Below the pieces are notes generated by a model. The model searched no databases, was not told the origin of the DNA, and saw only the letters and a program-made list of their open reading frames with translations. Below, piece by piece: positions 46,250 through 54,590 of a stretch of 64,000 nt of DNA; within the stretch, counting starts at the first letter, position 1; each line of letters begins with the position of its first letter. The stretch is from a bacterium (GTDB lineage: Bacteria > Zhuqueibacterota > Zhuqueibacteria > Residuimicrobiales > Residuimicrobiaceae), in the NCBI GenBank assembly GCA_029565685.1, contig JAKQNR010000035.1, positions 434,001 to 498,000 on the forward strand, given 5' to 3'. The position numbers and the translations under genes are program-made.

Positions 46250-47869
46250 ATGGGTAAATCTCTGTTGCTCAAAGCCCTCATGGGCGAGAAAACCGAACGC
46301 GCCCCTTGGGTGCCGTTCGTCGGCTGTCATGGCGGCTATCTGATTCAGGCGGATGCAGAGTCCTATCTCCAGTCCGCTGAACTGCTCACCCGCGGCACGC
46401 TCAAAGCCATTGAACTTTACCGGCCCGACGGCATTCCCATCTATTTCGACCTGTCGGTGGAGGCGGAGGCGTTGGGCTGCCGGCTGCAATGGTCTAAAGA
46501 AAATCCGCCGGCCGTACAAACCCATGTGCTGGACGAAAAAAAATTGAGCGACCTGCCCAAACTGGACCAAGAGTCCGGCCGTATCCCCACTATTCTTCAG
46601 GCGCTGAAACAGGTGCAAAAGGCGGCGCCGGACGTGGCGCTTTACGGACTGATCACCGGCCCGTTCACCCTCGCCCTGCACCTCAAAGGCACCTCCATCT
46701 TTATGGACATGTACGACCAGCCCCAAGAGGTCAAGGCGCTGCTCCAATACTGCACCGAGACGGCAAAGACCATGGCGGACATCTATATCCGCAACCAATG
46801 CGACATCATCACCATCGTCGATCCCATGACCAGCCAGATATCGCCCGAGGCTTTTCGTGAATACGTAACGCCCTACGCCGCGGATTTCTTCCAGCATGTC
46901 CGCCGTCAGAACAAGCCCAGCTCGTTTTTCGTCTGCGGCCATGCACAGAAAAATGTGGAGAACATGTGCCAAACCGGGCCGGACAACATTTCGGTGGATG
47001 AGAACATTCCGCTGGATTTCGTTAAAAAGACCTGCGAAAAATATCACGTCTCTTTCGGCGGCAACCTGCAACTCACCGTAGTGCTGCTGCTGGGCACGGA
47101 TATAGACGTTAAGCGCAACACCCTCGAGTGCCTCGACATCGGCGGCGACAGCGGATTTATTCTGGCTCCGGGCTGCGATCTGCCCTATGCCACGCCGGCC
47201 GGCCACCTACAGCTCATCACCGATCTGGTGCACGATCCCTATCAGCGCCAGGTGGCGCGCGAACTGATCAGCGGCTATCATGAGGCGGGCGAAACCCTGA
47301 ACCTCAGCGAATACGGCCGCTCAGACAAAGTCATCGTGGACGTGATCACCCTGGACTCTGAATCCTGCGCGCCTTGCCAATACATGGTGGAAGCCGTGCG
47401 CTCTGCCGTGGACAGCTTTCAAGGCCTGGTGGTCTGGCGCGAACATAAAATCAAAGAACGCGAGTCGGTGGAGTTTATGATGGGATTGATGGTCAAGAAC
47501 ATTCCCACCATCTGCATCGACGGCCGCATCAAGTTCGTCAGCCTTATTCCGTCCCGCCAAGAGCTGATCAAGGCGATCCAGGAACGCATCAATGAAAAAT
47601 ATTCCATCAAGATGTGGCAGCATCGCGGACGGCTGCTGGTATTGACCGAGGACAGCGAAGAGTGCCGGCAGACCTTGGAGAACCTGCGCCAGGCGCAGAT
47701 GGAACTGGGCAGCCTGGTGGAAATCCGCCAGATCTCCGATCCCCACAAGATTGCTGACTTTCAGGTCAACGCCCTGCCCGCCGTCATCAGCGTCAGCGAA
47801 CGGATCAAAGCAGAAGGACGGGTGCCGTCGGTCGAGGTCATCAAAGAATGGCTCAAGGTGCTGGAATGA
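46250..47869 (+). CDS. UroD/corrinoid methyltransferase-like protein fused to two thioredoxin folds
   Basis: A 539-aa fusion. Residues about 1-350 are UROD/MtaA-type (KSLLLKALMGEKTERAPWVPFVGCHGG; SSFFVCGHAQKNVENM; GFILAPGCDLPYATP). The two Cys residues fit the zinc site of methylcobamide:CoM-type methyltransferases, but the first His of H-x-C is Phe. Residues about 365-445 form a thioredoxin fold with CAPC (373-376) and a cis-Pro loop (NIPTICIDG). A second thioredoxin-like unit (455-539) lacks CxxC but keeps LPAVIS. The ATG at 46250 has GGAAAGG before it. The CobW gene overlaps its stop (ATGA). Confidence 0.8.
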   Translation: MGKSLLLKALMGEKTERAPWVPFVGCHGGYLIQADAESYLQSAELLTRGTLKAIELYRPDGIPIYFDLSVEAEALGCRLQWSKENPPAVQTHVLDEKKLSDLPKLDQESGRIPTILQALKQVQKAAPDVALYGLITGPFTLALHLKGTSIFMDMYDQPQEVKALLQYCTETAKTMADIYIRNQCDIITIVDPMTSQISPEAFREYVTPYAADFFQHVRRQNKPSSFFVCGHAQKNVENMCQTGPDNISVDENIPLDFVKKTCEKYHVSFGGNLQLTVVLLLGTDIDVKRNTLECLDIGGDSGFILAPGCDLPYATPAGHLQLITDLVHDPYQRQVARELISGYHEAGETLNLSEYGRSDKVIVDVITLDSESCAPCQYMVEAVRSAVDSFQGLVVWREHKIKERESVEFMMGLMVKNIPTICIDGRIKFVSLIPSRQELIKAIQERINEKYSIKMWQHRGRLLVLTEDSEECRQTLENLRQAQMELGSLVEIRQISDPHKIADFQVNALPAVISVSERIKAEGRVPSVEVIKEWLKVLE

Positions 47870-48747
47870 TCCCGACGATTTTGCTCACCGGTTTTCTCGC
47901 TGCCGGCAAAACCACGCTGATGAACCGGCTTATCGCTCATTATCAAAGCCGGCGCACCGTGGTGTTGATGAACGAGTTCGGCCAGGTGGGCATCGACGGC
48001 GCGCTGCTCGTCGAGGGCGACTATCGGCTGGTGGAGCTGAACAAGGGCAGCCTGTTCTGCATCTGCGTGCGCACCGATTTTATCGACGAAGTGGAGCGCA
48101 TCGCTACCCAGCTGCATCCGGAGCTGCTGCTCATCGAAGCCACAGGCCTGGCCGATACCACTGAAATGGAACGCATGCTGGCGCTGCCCAACCTGCGCCG
48201 TCACATCGATCTCCAGGCCTGCATCGCCCTGGTGGATGCGACCGCTTTTTTCAAAATCGTCAAATTTCTCAACGCCCCCATAGCCCAGGTCCAAAGCGCA
48301 GACCTGATCCTGTTGAACAAAACCGATCTCGCCACAGTGCAGGAGTTGGCAGCCGCTAAACAGGCGCTGGCCGACTTGCAACTGACTGCGCCGGTCATCG
48401 AAACCCAACACGCTCAATTTCCTCTCGACCGACTGGACCGCATCCGCCGGCCACGCCATGAAGCCGTGGGCGAGGTGGGCGACGGCCGGCCGGACCCGGT
48501 GCAGTCCAAAACCATTACCGGCACAGGCTCCCTGAGCCGCCGAACCTGGCAAACCCTGTGTGAAAATATTCGGGACAACCGGCTGCGCGCCAAGGGGTTC
48601 GTCACCATCGAAAACCGAGTCTTTTATGTGGACGCCGACATGCAGCGCTGGTCCGAAACCCCTTTTCCCGCCGGAGAAAAGGGGAAAAATAGACTGGTGG
48701 TGATTGGACTGGATATTCCCGATCTTCCGGATCTGACGGAATCCTGA
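47866..48747 (+). CDS. CobW/P47K-family GTPase (metallochaperone-like)
   Basis: G3E-family GTPase (293 aa). Walker A is GFLAAGKTT, the switch/metal area reads LMNEFGQVGIDGALL and LFCICVRTDF (two of three Cys of the usual CxCC), then LLLIEATGLADT (Walker B) and LLNKTDL (NKxD). A CobW C-terminal domain with ITGTGSLSRRTWQ follows. The ATG overlaps the stop of the preceding methyltransferase-like gene, so the two are coupled. Such GTPases insert or deliver metals or corrinoids; activation of the upstream enzyme is the simplest inference. Confidence 0.85.
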   Translation: MIPTILLTGFLAAGKTTLMNRLIAHYQSRRTVVLMNEFGQVGIDGALLVEGDYRLVELNKGSLFCICVRTDFIDEVERIATQLHPELLLIEATGLADTTEMERMLALPNLRRHIDLQACIALVDATAFFKIVKFLNAPIAQVQSADLILLNKTDLATVQELAAAKQALADLQLTAPVIETQHAQFPLDRLDRIRRPRHEAVGEVGDGRPDPVQSKTITGTGSLSRRTWQTLCENIRDNRLRAKGFVTIENRVFYVDADMQRWSETPFPAGEKGKNRLVVIGLDIPDLPDLTES

Positions 48748-49084
48748 TCATCGCCGGCTTTTAGCGAAAGCTTGTGCAGCGCGAGTTTATGGGTGTTTCT
48801 TTGCGGGCGCATGTCCATGCCGAAAGCGTGTGGGAAAACCGACTGACTCTGAATATCGCCGCGGTTCTTGCGACAACTCTCGGTTGATTCACTCGCTGCT
48901 ATGAAAAAGTGCAAATCCTTTTTCAGCTCGCCGCCATCTCGCCGTGAAAAGATTCCCATCATTTTTCTTGCTTTTTTTTCTCATTTTTTGTAACATCTAA
49001 GAAATCAATCGTCGATTCGTGTGAGGGGTTTGATGACGAAGAAAGCGCCATTGAGTTCATTTGTTGAGCTGAATTGCGCTTTTT
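48748..49084. other. Non-coding spacer between the CobW gene and intI
   Basis: 337 bp with no supported gene. It carries T-rich runs at 48962-48990 on the plus strand, which could mark the end of the preceding transcript, but I see no clear stem. It is the boundary between uniform host DNA and the integron. Confidence 0.5.
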
Positions 49085-50050
49085 TTATTTCAGGGCGTCC
49101 AAAGGACTGTGCACACCAAAGCCGCCGCGATTGAGGACATGAGTGTAGATCATGGTAGTGCGCACATCAGAGTGTCCGAGCAGCTCCTGAACGGTTCTGA
49201 TATCATAGCCATTTTCGAGCAAATGTGTCGCAAAAGAGTGGCGAAACGTATGACAGCCGGCCTGTTTATGGATGCCGGCTTTTCGAATGGCTGTTTTGAC
49301 CGCTTTTTGCAGAACCGTCTCGTCCAAATGGTGTCTGCGCTCGACGCCTGAGCGTGGATCGATGGACCGGTGCGACGCGGGAAAGACATACTGCCAGGCC
49401 CAATCTTTATCCGCGTTGCGGTATTTTCGTTCCAATGCCTGGGGCAGTTCAACAGAACCAAAACCTTCGAGCAGATCTTGAACGTGCAAGAGTTTGACAT
49501 GCTCCAAATGGAGGTGTAACTCTTGCTCGATCGCTTCAGGAAGCATGGTCACTCTGTCCTTATCGCCTTTGCCGGAACGAACGTAGATTTGCCGGGATGA
49601 AAAGTCGATATCTTTCACACGCAACCGCAGGCACTCCATAAGGCGAAGGCCGGCGCCATATAGAATGCAGGCCATGATTTTTTCCCTTCCGGAAAGATGC
49701 TGCAAAACGCGCCGGACCTCTTCCTGAGTGAAAACCACAGGGAGGCGTTGTGGTCGCTTGGCCCATTGGATATTCTGGAAGGTACTGAGCTCTTTGTGGA
49801 GAACATGTTTGTAGAGGAAAACGATCGCGTTGAGAGCTTGATTCTGGGTGGAAGCGGCGACGTTCAATTTGGCGGCGAGATGGGTGAGAAAGGCGGCGAT
49901 TTCCGGTTCACCCATGTCCCGTGGATGGCGTTTGTGGTGAAAAAGGATGAATTGGAGAATCCAGCGAACATAGCTTTTTTCAGTCTTGTAGCTATAGTGT
50001 CTGGTGCGGATGACATCGCGCACCTGATCGAGGAGTTTTTTCTCTGCCAT
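49085..50050 (-). CDS. intI: Integron integrase IntI
   Basis: Tyrosine recombinase of 321 aa that inserts and excises cassettes at attI and attC. The N-terminal core-binding part is [25 protein letters not shown]. Catalytic residues are visible in [13 protein letters not shown] (Arg), [12 protein letters not shown] (His, Arg), [15 protein letters not shown] (His and nucleophile Tyr). The integron-specific insertion is present ([19 protein letters not shown]). The frame extends to 50146 but AAGG lies ahead of the ATG at 50050, which gives the usual IntI start and length. It is divergent from the cassettes, the standard integron arrangement. No truncation or frameshift. Confidence 0.95.
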   Translation of the reverse strand: MAEKKLLDQVRDVIRTRHYSYKTEKSYVRWILQFILFHHKRHPRDMGEPEIAAFLTHLAAKLNVAASTQNQALNAIVFLYKHVLHKELSTFQNIQWAKRPQRLPVVFTQEEVRRVLQHLSGREKIMACILYGAGLRLMECLRLRVKDIDFSSRQIYVRSGKGDKDRVTMLPEAIEQELHLHLEHVKLLHVQDLLEGFGSVELPQALERKYRNADKDWAWQYVFPASHRSIDPRSGVERRHHLDETVLQKAVKTAIRKAGIHKQAGCHTFRHSFATHLLENGYDIRTVQELLGHSDVRTTMIYTHVLNRGGFGVHSPLDALK

Positions 50051-50150
50051 GGTCGCCTTCATTTGATTTGAACTATCATTGGTGTTAAATCGTACACCTT
50101 GAAGATATACTAGAAAGGTATTGAAAGCAAGGGACAAAATCACCACATTT

Positions 50151-50180
50151 TACTATCCGGTTTTTTTAGACCGGATAGTA
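50151..50180. repeat. Perfect 10-bp inverted repeat next to intI
   Basis: TACTATCCGG, 10-nt T-rich loop, CCGGATAGTA. It lies about 100 bp upstream of the intI start. Could be an operator or a bidirectional hairpin. Confidence 0.75.
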
Positions 50181-50320
50181 ATTCTTTGAGATCACGGCAT
50201 AACATATTTAATCTTTTTCGTTTAATTCAAATTACCGCTGTTTTTCTATTTGGTAAATTTAACTGGATAGAAAATCCTTGAGCTGGATTTTACAGTAGGT
50301 AAATTAAATGGTTAGTCCTT

Positions 50321-50344
50321 GACCGGATAGAATTACTATCCGGT
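50321..50344. repeat. Perfect 9-bp inverted repeat next to the attI cut site
   Basis: ACCGGATAG, AATTA, CTATCCGGT. Same CCGGATAG element as at 50151-50180. It sits about 20 bp from the recombination point at 50365/50366, where integrase-binding repeats are expected. A fifth imperfect copy (CTGGATAG) is near 50264. Confidence 0.75.
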
Positions 50345-50398
50345 GGGTGGCGGGTTAATCATAGGTTAGCGGGCAATAACAACACTCTAGGGCATACG

Positions 50399-51361
50399 AT
50401 GGCAGTCAACCTACATAAACCTGCACGCTGGAAAGCCGACATTACGCAATCTGTCGATATGTACAATGATTGGTTCATGAAATTCGCGCCAAAAGCGTTT
50501 CGCTCGACGAGAATCCAAACAACGAAGGACGTTGAGGAATCCCTCCGCTCGACAGAAAACATGAGCAATGTGAAAGCATCAATAATGCGTGATCATCCCG
50601 AAGTCCTTCCGACACTGCGCATGTCAACATGCCCACCACTCGCAGTTGATCGCCTTATTGGTCTTGCCGGTGTTCCAGCAAGTCTCGTTGATAACATGGA
50701 GGACAAAAAACGACTCCCACCGAGAATGGATTCAGCAACTATTGACCGCGAACTTGGCAAGGTCGCGAAAATCATCCAGAAGATGGCGGACCCAGATATT
50801 TTTGTTTGGCTTGGCCGCAAGGAGCCAGCGACTGAGGCTGAAGTGCATCGCGCCGCTACTATTGTTGCGGATCGACTTTGCGGGGCCGTAGCTAATCCAA
50901 TAATCCGAAATGCTCAAGAAAAAAGGCAGCTTGCTGCAATCAAAGAATGGCTTGAGAAACGTGGGTACAAGCAACTGCCTGCGGGCGATGGCACGAGATT
51001 TGATTCTATGTCGCCGGGAACATTCTCTTTTCGCATGAACGTTCCAGTGAAGCTCGAAGGTGGTGCCAAATCTGTGAACATCCCAATCGATGCTGTGATA
51101 ATGCCTAAAGCCACAAAGAAAAATGGATTTCCTATTTTCTTTGAAGCAAAGTCCGCTGGCGACTTTACAAACACGAACAAACGACGGAAAGAAGAAGCAA
51201 TTAAAATGTCGCAGCTTCGTTCGACGTACGGACGGAAAGTGCAGTTCAATCTCTTTCTCTGCGGCTATTTTGACAGCGGTTATCTGGGGTATGAGGCCGC
51301 CGAGGGAATCGATTGGGTTTGGGAACACCGGATAGATGATCTGGCGTTGTTTGGACTATGA
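50399..51361 (+). CDS. XamI-family type II restriction endonuclease
   Basis: A 320-aa protein matching the XamI restriction enzyme family (N-terminus HKPARWKADITQSVDMYNDWF). XamI itself cuts GTCGAC; the specificity of this member is inferred only by family. A candidate PD-(D/E)xK core is seen: VNIPIDAVIMPKATKKNGFPIFFEAKSAGDF (Asp, Glu-Ala-Lys). The coding start is 33 bp after the cassette boundary with only a weak AGGG ahead, so expression probably relies on the array promoter. It overlaps the methyltransferase gene by 4 bp (ATGA). It is the first cassette, the position most strongly expressed in integrons. Confidence 0.82.
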   Translation: MAVNLHKPARWKADITQSVDMYNDWFMKFAPKAFRSTRIQTTKDVEESLRSTENMSNVKASIMRDHPEVLPTLRMSTCPPLAVDRLIGLAGVPASLVDNMEDKKRLPPRMDSATIDRELGKVAKIIQKMADPDIFVWLGRKEPATEAEVHRAATIVADRLCGAVANPIIRNAQEKRQLAAIKEWLEKRGYKQLPAGDGTRFDSMSPGTFSFRMNVPVKLEGGAKSVNIPIDAVIMPKATKKNGFPIFFEAKSAGDFTNTNKRRKEEAIKMSQLRSTYGRKVQFNLFLCGYFDSGYLGYEAAEGIDWVWEHRIDDLALFGL

Positions 51362-52992
51362 AGATGAAAAAGCTGATTCAGGATCTTGAGGAAAAGCGTC
51401 TTGCACTTCAGGCAGACCTGGATTCCAAGAAAACGCAAGCCGAACGGAATCGCCTCGGCCAATTTGCAACGCCAACAAATCTTGCGACTGAAATTCTTGA
51501 ATATGCACGTACTCTCCTTCAAGAAAAGGAGAAGGTTAATTTTCTTGACCCGGCAATAGGAACAGGTGCCTTTTACTCTGCTCTCCGAAGAGTATTTCCG
51601 GATCGCCGCATAGCGGAGGCACTTGGCTTCGAAGTTGATAGGCATTACGAAGAGCCCGCCAACCAACTCTGGGCAAAGACTAGCCTGAGGATCAAATTGG
51701 CTGACTTTACTAAAGAGGAGCCTTCGCCACGATTTAATCTAATTATCTGTAACCCGCCTTATGTGCGCCACCATCATTTGCACAATGGAAACAAGTTGCG
51801 TCTACAGTCACAAACTTACCAAGCGTGCGGTGTGAAATTTAGTGGCTTGGCTGGCCTCTACTGCCACTTTCTCGGATTGTCGCACGCTTGGATGACAGAT
51901 GGCGGTATTGCTGGCTGGCTAATACCGAGCGAGTTCATGGATGTGAATTACGGAAGAGCAGTAAAGCACTATTTGCTTGAGAAGGTCACTCTACTGCATA
52001 TCCATCGTTTTGATCCGAGCGATGTGCAGTTTTCTGATGCTCTCGTATCGTCAGCCATTGTTTGGTTTAGAAAATCCATACCACCAAGAGATCACTTCGT
52101 TGAGTTTTCTCTTGGTGGAACGTTGCTGGCCCCTAGAGAAACACGGGAAGTTCCTGTTAGTGCACTGATTCATGAGTCCAAATGGACGCGTTTTCCCGTC
52201 TCTGATGTTCGAACTAAGGCGGCCACCCCAGTTTTGTCTGATTTTTTCAAAATCAAGCGCGGTTTGGCTACTGGCGATAATGACTTTTTCATTTTGAACG
52301 CGGAAGAAATTAAAGAGCGAAAACTACCTACTGAGGTATTTCGCCCAATCTTGCCTAGTCCGCGGTATTTGCCGACTAACGAAGTCGCAGCAGACTCGAA
52401 GGGTCTCCCCCAACTTGACCGGCAACTATTCTTGCTTGACACACATTTGACGGAAGAAGAGATCAAGAGGCGGTTTCCTTCACTTTATTCATATCTTCAA
52501 GAAGGGAAGTCTAAGAAGGTGAATGAACGCTATCTTTGTAATCATCGAGAGATTTGGTACAGCCAAGAGAATAGACCACCGGCACCAATCGTATGCACGT
52601 ATCTTGGACGAGGTGATACAAAGAGTGGTCGGCCATTTCGCTTTATTCTCAATCGCTCGAATGCCACTGTTGCAAACGTATATCTCGCCATGTACCCAAC
52701 GGACGTCCTTCAAAATGCGATGCGGGCTGATCCTGGTCTACTGCATCGAATCTGGGAGGTCTTAAATGAAATCACCCCAGGCGAATTACTGGGTGAAGGC
52801 CGGGTCTATGGCGGTGGCCTACACAAGCTCGAACCGAAGGAACTCGCGAACGTTGATGCAACGGCGATCGCAAAGTTGATTCCAGAATTTGAGGCAGTGG
52901 GTTCCTCAAAGCAGCTTGGGCTGTTCGTAGAAAGCAAATTGCCCGCTAACAACGCGTTCAACACGGACGCGCCTAAGCGGCGCGCCGGTTAA
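51358..52992 (+). CDS. N6-adenine DNA methyltransferase (Eco57I/TaqI-type) of the XamI system
   Basis: A 544-aa class I methyltransferase. An N-terminal coiled segment and LGQFATPTNLATEIL precede motif I (FLDPAIGTGAFYSAL). Motif IV is NPPY (residues 132-135). A target-recognition region follows (residues about 300-520). It protects host DNA from the upstream nuclease. The last dozen codons (NNAFNTDAPKRRAG) are read from the attC site, and the stop lies inside it. The long reading frame is intact. Confidence 0.88.
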   Translation: MKMKKLIQDLEEKRLALQADLDSKKTQAERNRLGQFATPTNLATEILEYARTLLQEKEKVNFLDPAIGTGAFYSALRRVFPDRRIAEALGFEVDRHYEEPANQLWAKTSLRIKLADFTKEEPSPRFNLIICNPPYVRHHHLHNGNKLRLQSQTYQACGVKFSGLAGLYCHFLGLSHAWMTDGGIAGWLIPSEFMDVNYGRAVKHYLLEKVTLLHIHRFDPSDVQFSDALVSSAIVWFRKSIPPRDHFVEFSLGGTLLAPRETREVPVSALIHESKWTRFPVSDVRTKAATPVLSDFFKIKRGLATGDNDFFILNAEEIKERKLPTEVFRPILPSPRYLPTNEVAADSKGLPQLDRQLFLLDTHLTEEEIKRRFPSLYSYLQEGKSKKVNERYLCNHREIWYSQENRPPAPIVCTYLGRGDTKSGRPFRFILNRSNATVANVYLAMYPTDVLQNAMRADPGLLHRIWEVLNEITPGELLGEGRVYGGGLHKLEPKELANVDATAIAKLIPEFEAVGSSKQLGLFVESKLPANNAFNTDAPKRRAG

Positions 52993-53010
52993 CGCGGGCG
53001 TTAGGCGACG
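52941..53010 (+). other. attC1 (end of cassette 1)
   Basis: Left core GCCCGCTAAC, right core GTTAGGC with cut at G53000|T53001. Internal arms CGCGCC...GGCGCG and GCGTTAAC-type pairs form a hairpin. GCCCGCTAAC is the exact reverse complement of the cassette start GTTAGCGGGC at 50365, so cassette 1 is a complete integrase-mobilised unit of 2.6 kb. The site overlaps the end of the methyltransferase gene. Confidence 0.9.
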
Positions 53011-53025
53011 AAAGGACACAGGTGC

Positions 53026-53688
53026 ATGCATACCGAACAGATGCTCCTCACGACCTTGGCGGAAATCTCAGACCGGCTCATTCCGCAGCTCCGCCTCGAT
53101 ACCTACGAGCAGGCCTTGTACTGGTATCTGTTTCGCCATACCCACCTTCTCGGTGCGGTAGAAACCACCATCTCCTACGCTGCCATCGAAAAGGCAATTG
53201 GGGTAACCAAGACCGCTACAACCAGACGCCTTCGATCTTTGGCAGAGAAAGGCTGCATTCGGGTCGTCGATACGGGGTGGGGTGGCACGAAGGTATCCGT
53301 CTCACTCCCGGAAGAAATGCTCGGCCCGGTCACCGCACCGCATGACGCTCAACCTGTCGATATCGAAGCAATCGACTTCTTCGGCCAAGCCCAGTACCGG
53401 GAGGCCATTCTGCGCAGAGAAGGGAATTCGTGCTTCTTCTGTTTGAAGAAGCTGTCCCCGGAAAACTACGCACTCGATCATCTCGTTCCGCAGAGCGATG
53501 GTGGAAACGACAGCTACCGGAACGTCGTCGCCGCCTGCCACTCATGCAACTCCTCGAAAAACGCGACGTCTGCCGAGGATTTCCTTCGCCGCTTGCTTCG
53601 CTCCGGTCGCCTCAGTGATCTGGAGTTCGAGCAGCGATTGCTGGCCCTCGATGCGATCAAGCAAGGCGAGCTCAAACCTGATGTGTGA
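53026..53688 (+). CDS. Winged-helix/HNH endonuclease protein
   Basis: A 220-aa protein. The N-terminal 95 residues resemble a winged helix (TISYAAIEKAIGVTKTATTRRLRSLAEKGCIRVV). The C-terminal HNH domain has CFFCLKKL (Cys136, Cys139), the catalytic DHLVPQSDGGNDSYRN and a second pair CHSC, so a zinc-stabilised HNH. AAAGGA lies upstream of the ATG. It occupies cassette 2 alone. An antiphage or cassette-linked nuclease role is possible, but it could also be a homing-type or repair nuclease. Confidence 0.82.
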   Translation: MHTEQMLLTTLAEISDRLIPQLRLDTYEQALYWYLFRHTHLLGAVETTISYAAIEKAIGVTKTATTRRLRSLAEKGCIRVVDTGWGGTKVSVSLPEEMLGPVTAPHDAQPVDIEAIDFFGQAQYREAILRREGNSCFFCLKKLSPENYALDHLVPQSDGGNDSYRNVVAACHSCNSSKNATSAEDFLRRLLRSGRLSDLEFEQRLLALDAIKQGELKPDV

Positions 53689-53689
53689 G

Positions 53690-53817
53690 CGTCGCCTAAC
53701 AAGGCGTTGCAGCGGACCCGGCTGCTGCCTGGTTCTCCCTGACGTTGTGCAACTTGCAGCGTCTCGGCTCCACGTAGCGCGGGGCAGCCGGGCCGCTGAA
53801 CGCCAGCGTTAGTTGCT
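53690..53817 (+). other. attC2 (end of cassette 2)
   Basis: Left core CGTCGCCTAAC, right core GTTAGTT with cut at G53808|T53809. CGTCGCCTAAC is the reverse complement of the cassette 2 start GTTAGGCGACG. Arms include GCAGCGGACCCGGCTGC and GCAGCCGGGCCGCTG. The site is about 126 bp. Confidence 0.9.
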
Positions 53818-53846
53818 TGGAGAATTTGATTCAATGAAAATTTTTA

Positions 53847-53875
53847 TTGTTATATGTCATATTACATGTTATATT
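53847..53875 (+). promoter_or_regulatory. Promoter of the first higBA pair
   Basis: TTGTTA (53847-53852), 17-bp spacer, TATATT (53870-53875). The ATG at 53881 lies at the expected transcription start, so toxin mRNA may be leaderless. The shared block TTACATnnTATATTA also occurs at the second higBA pair. Confidence 0.65.
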
Positions 53876-53880
53876 AAGAT

Positions 53881-54162
53881 ATGATCGAAAACTTTAAACA
53901 ACCTTGGCTTGAAGAATTTTGGAACTCGGGACGCCATAAACGTGTTCCCCATGATCTCAAAGATCGATTAGCAAGAAAACTCGATATCCTCAATTCAGCC
54001 AAGGAATTAAAAGACTTATCAGCCCCTCCTACAAATCATCTTCATCCTTTGCATGGTGAACGAGAAGGGCAATGGGCTATTTCGGTCAATGGTCCGTGGC
54101 GTCTATGTTTTAAATACATAGACGGACAAATATGTGATGTTGAATTAGTACAATACCATTAG
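53881..54162 (+). CDS. higB: HigB-type toxin (RelE superfamily ribonuclease)
   Basis: A 93-aa killer protein of the HigB/RelE fold, which cleaves mRNA on the ribosome. The N-terminal LEEFWNSGRHKRVPHDLKDRLARKLDILN, the central PTNHLHPLHGEREGQWAISVNGPWRLCF and the end VELVQYH are typical. Toxin precedes antitoxin, the usual HigBA order, with 11 bp between. The gene lies close behind its own promoter inside cassette 3, so it does not depend on the array promoter. No Shine-Dalgarno sequence is visible. Confidence 0.92.
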   Translation: MIENFKQPWLEEFWNSGRHKRVPHDLKDRLARKLDILNSAKELKDLSAPPTNHLHPLHGEREGQWAISVNGPWRLCFKYIDGQICDVELVQYH

Positions 54163-54173
54163 GAGTATTAAAA

Positions 54174-54467
54174 ATGTTACCTAAAAATAGAAAACCAACA
54201 CTTCCGGGAGAAATATTAAAATATGAATTCCTGGAACCATTAAATATGACTCAACAGCAGCTAGCCGATGCATTAGGCATCACCAGAGTACGCGTCAATG
54301 AAATAATTAGCGGTAAAAGATCAATAACGCCCGACACTGCTTTTCGTTTGGCAAAATTCTTCAAGACGACCCCCGATTTTTGGCTCAGCCTGCAGTTAAA
54401 CGTAGATATGTGGGATACTCTACAGCAACACAGTCGGGACTACGAGAAAATTGAAAGCATAGCATAG
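54174..54467 (+). CDS. higA: HigA-type antitoxin (XRE family)
   Basis: A 97-aa DNA-binding antitoxin. PTLPGEILKYEFLEPLNMTQQQLADALGITRVRVNEIISGKRSITPDTAFRLAKFF is a HigA-type helix-turn-helix with an N-terminal extension. It follows higB by 11 bp, with GGAG ahead of the ATG. It neutralises HigB and likely binds the promoter region at 53847-53876. Complete, with the stop just before attC3. Confidence 0.92.
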   Translation: MLPKNRKPTLPGEILKYEFLEPLNMTQQQLADALGITRVRVNEIISGKRSITPDTAFRLAKFFKTTPDFWLSLQLNVDMWDTLQQHSRDYEKIESIA

Positions 54468-54472
54468 CATCG

Positions 54473-54557
54473 GCAACTAACACAGGCATTAACCGGATGC
54501 CGCTTCCCCTCGCCTCCCCCAATAACCGCGGCACCGGTTATGCTCCGCGTTGGGCGC
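54473..54557 (+). other. attC3 (end of cassette 3)
   Basis: Left core GCAACTAAC, right core GTTGGGC with cut at G54549|T54550. GCAACTAAC mirrors the cassette start GTTAGTTGC. Arms GCATTAACCGGATGCC and GGCACCGGTTATGC pair with small bulges, the bulges that direct strand choice in attC folding. Confidence 0.9.
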
Positions 54558-54590
54558 CAGAACGCAATGCCATAAGCAAGGATAAAGACT

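Larger units (their letters stand above)
50051..50365. other. attI region and leading cassette promoter zone
   Basis: AT-rich 315 bp between intI and the first cassette. The insertion point is G50365|T50366 (GTTAGCG). Further GTTA-type core-like triplets occur at about 50310 and 50354. Repeated CCGGATAG elements are listed separately. Promoter-like AT-rich boxes occur on both strands, for example TTGAGC, 16 bp, TAAATT near 50281-50308 on the plus strand, a candidate for cassette transcription. No experimental-type evidence for which is used. Confidence 0.6.

Noticed and set aside
49085..50050. Phage or transposon integrase instead of IntI
   Set aside because: The integron-specific insertion before the second catalytic box is present and the neighbouring attC array fits only an integron.
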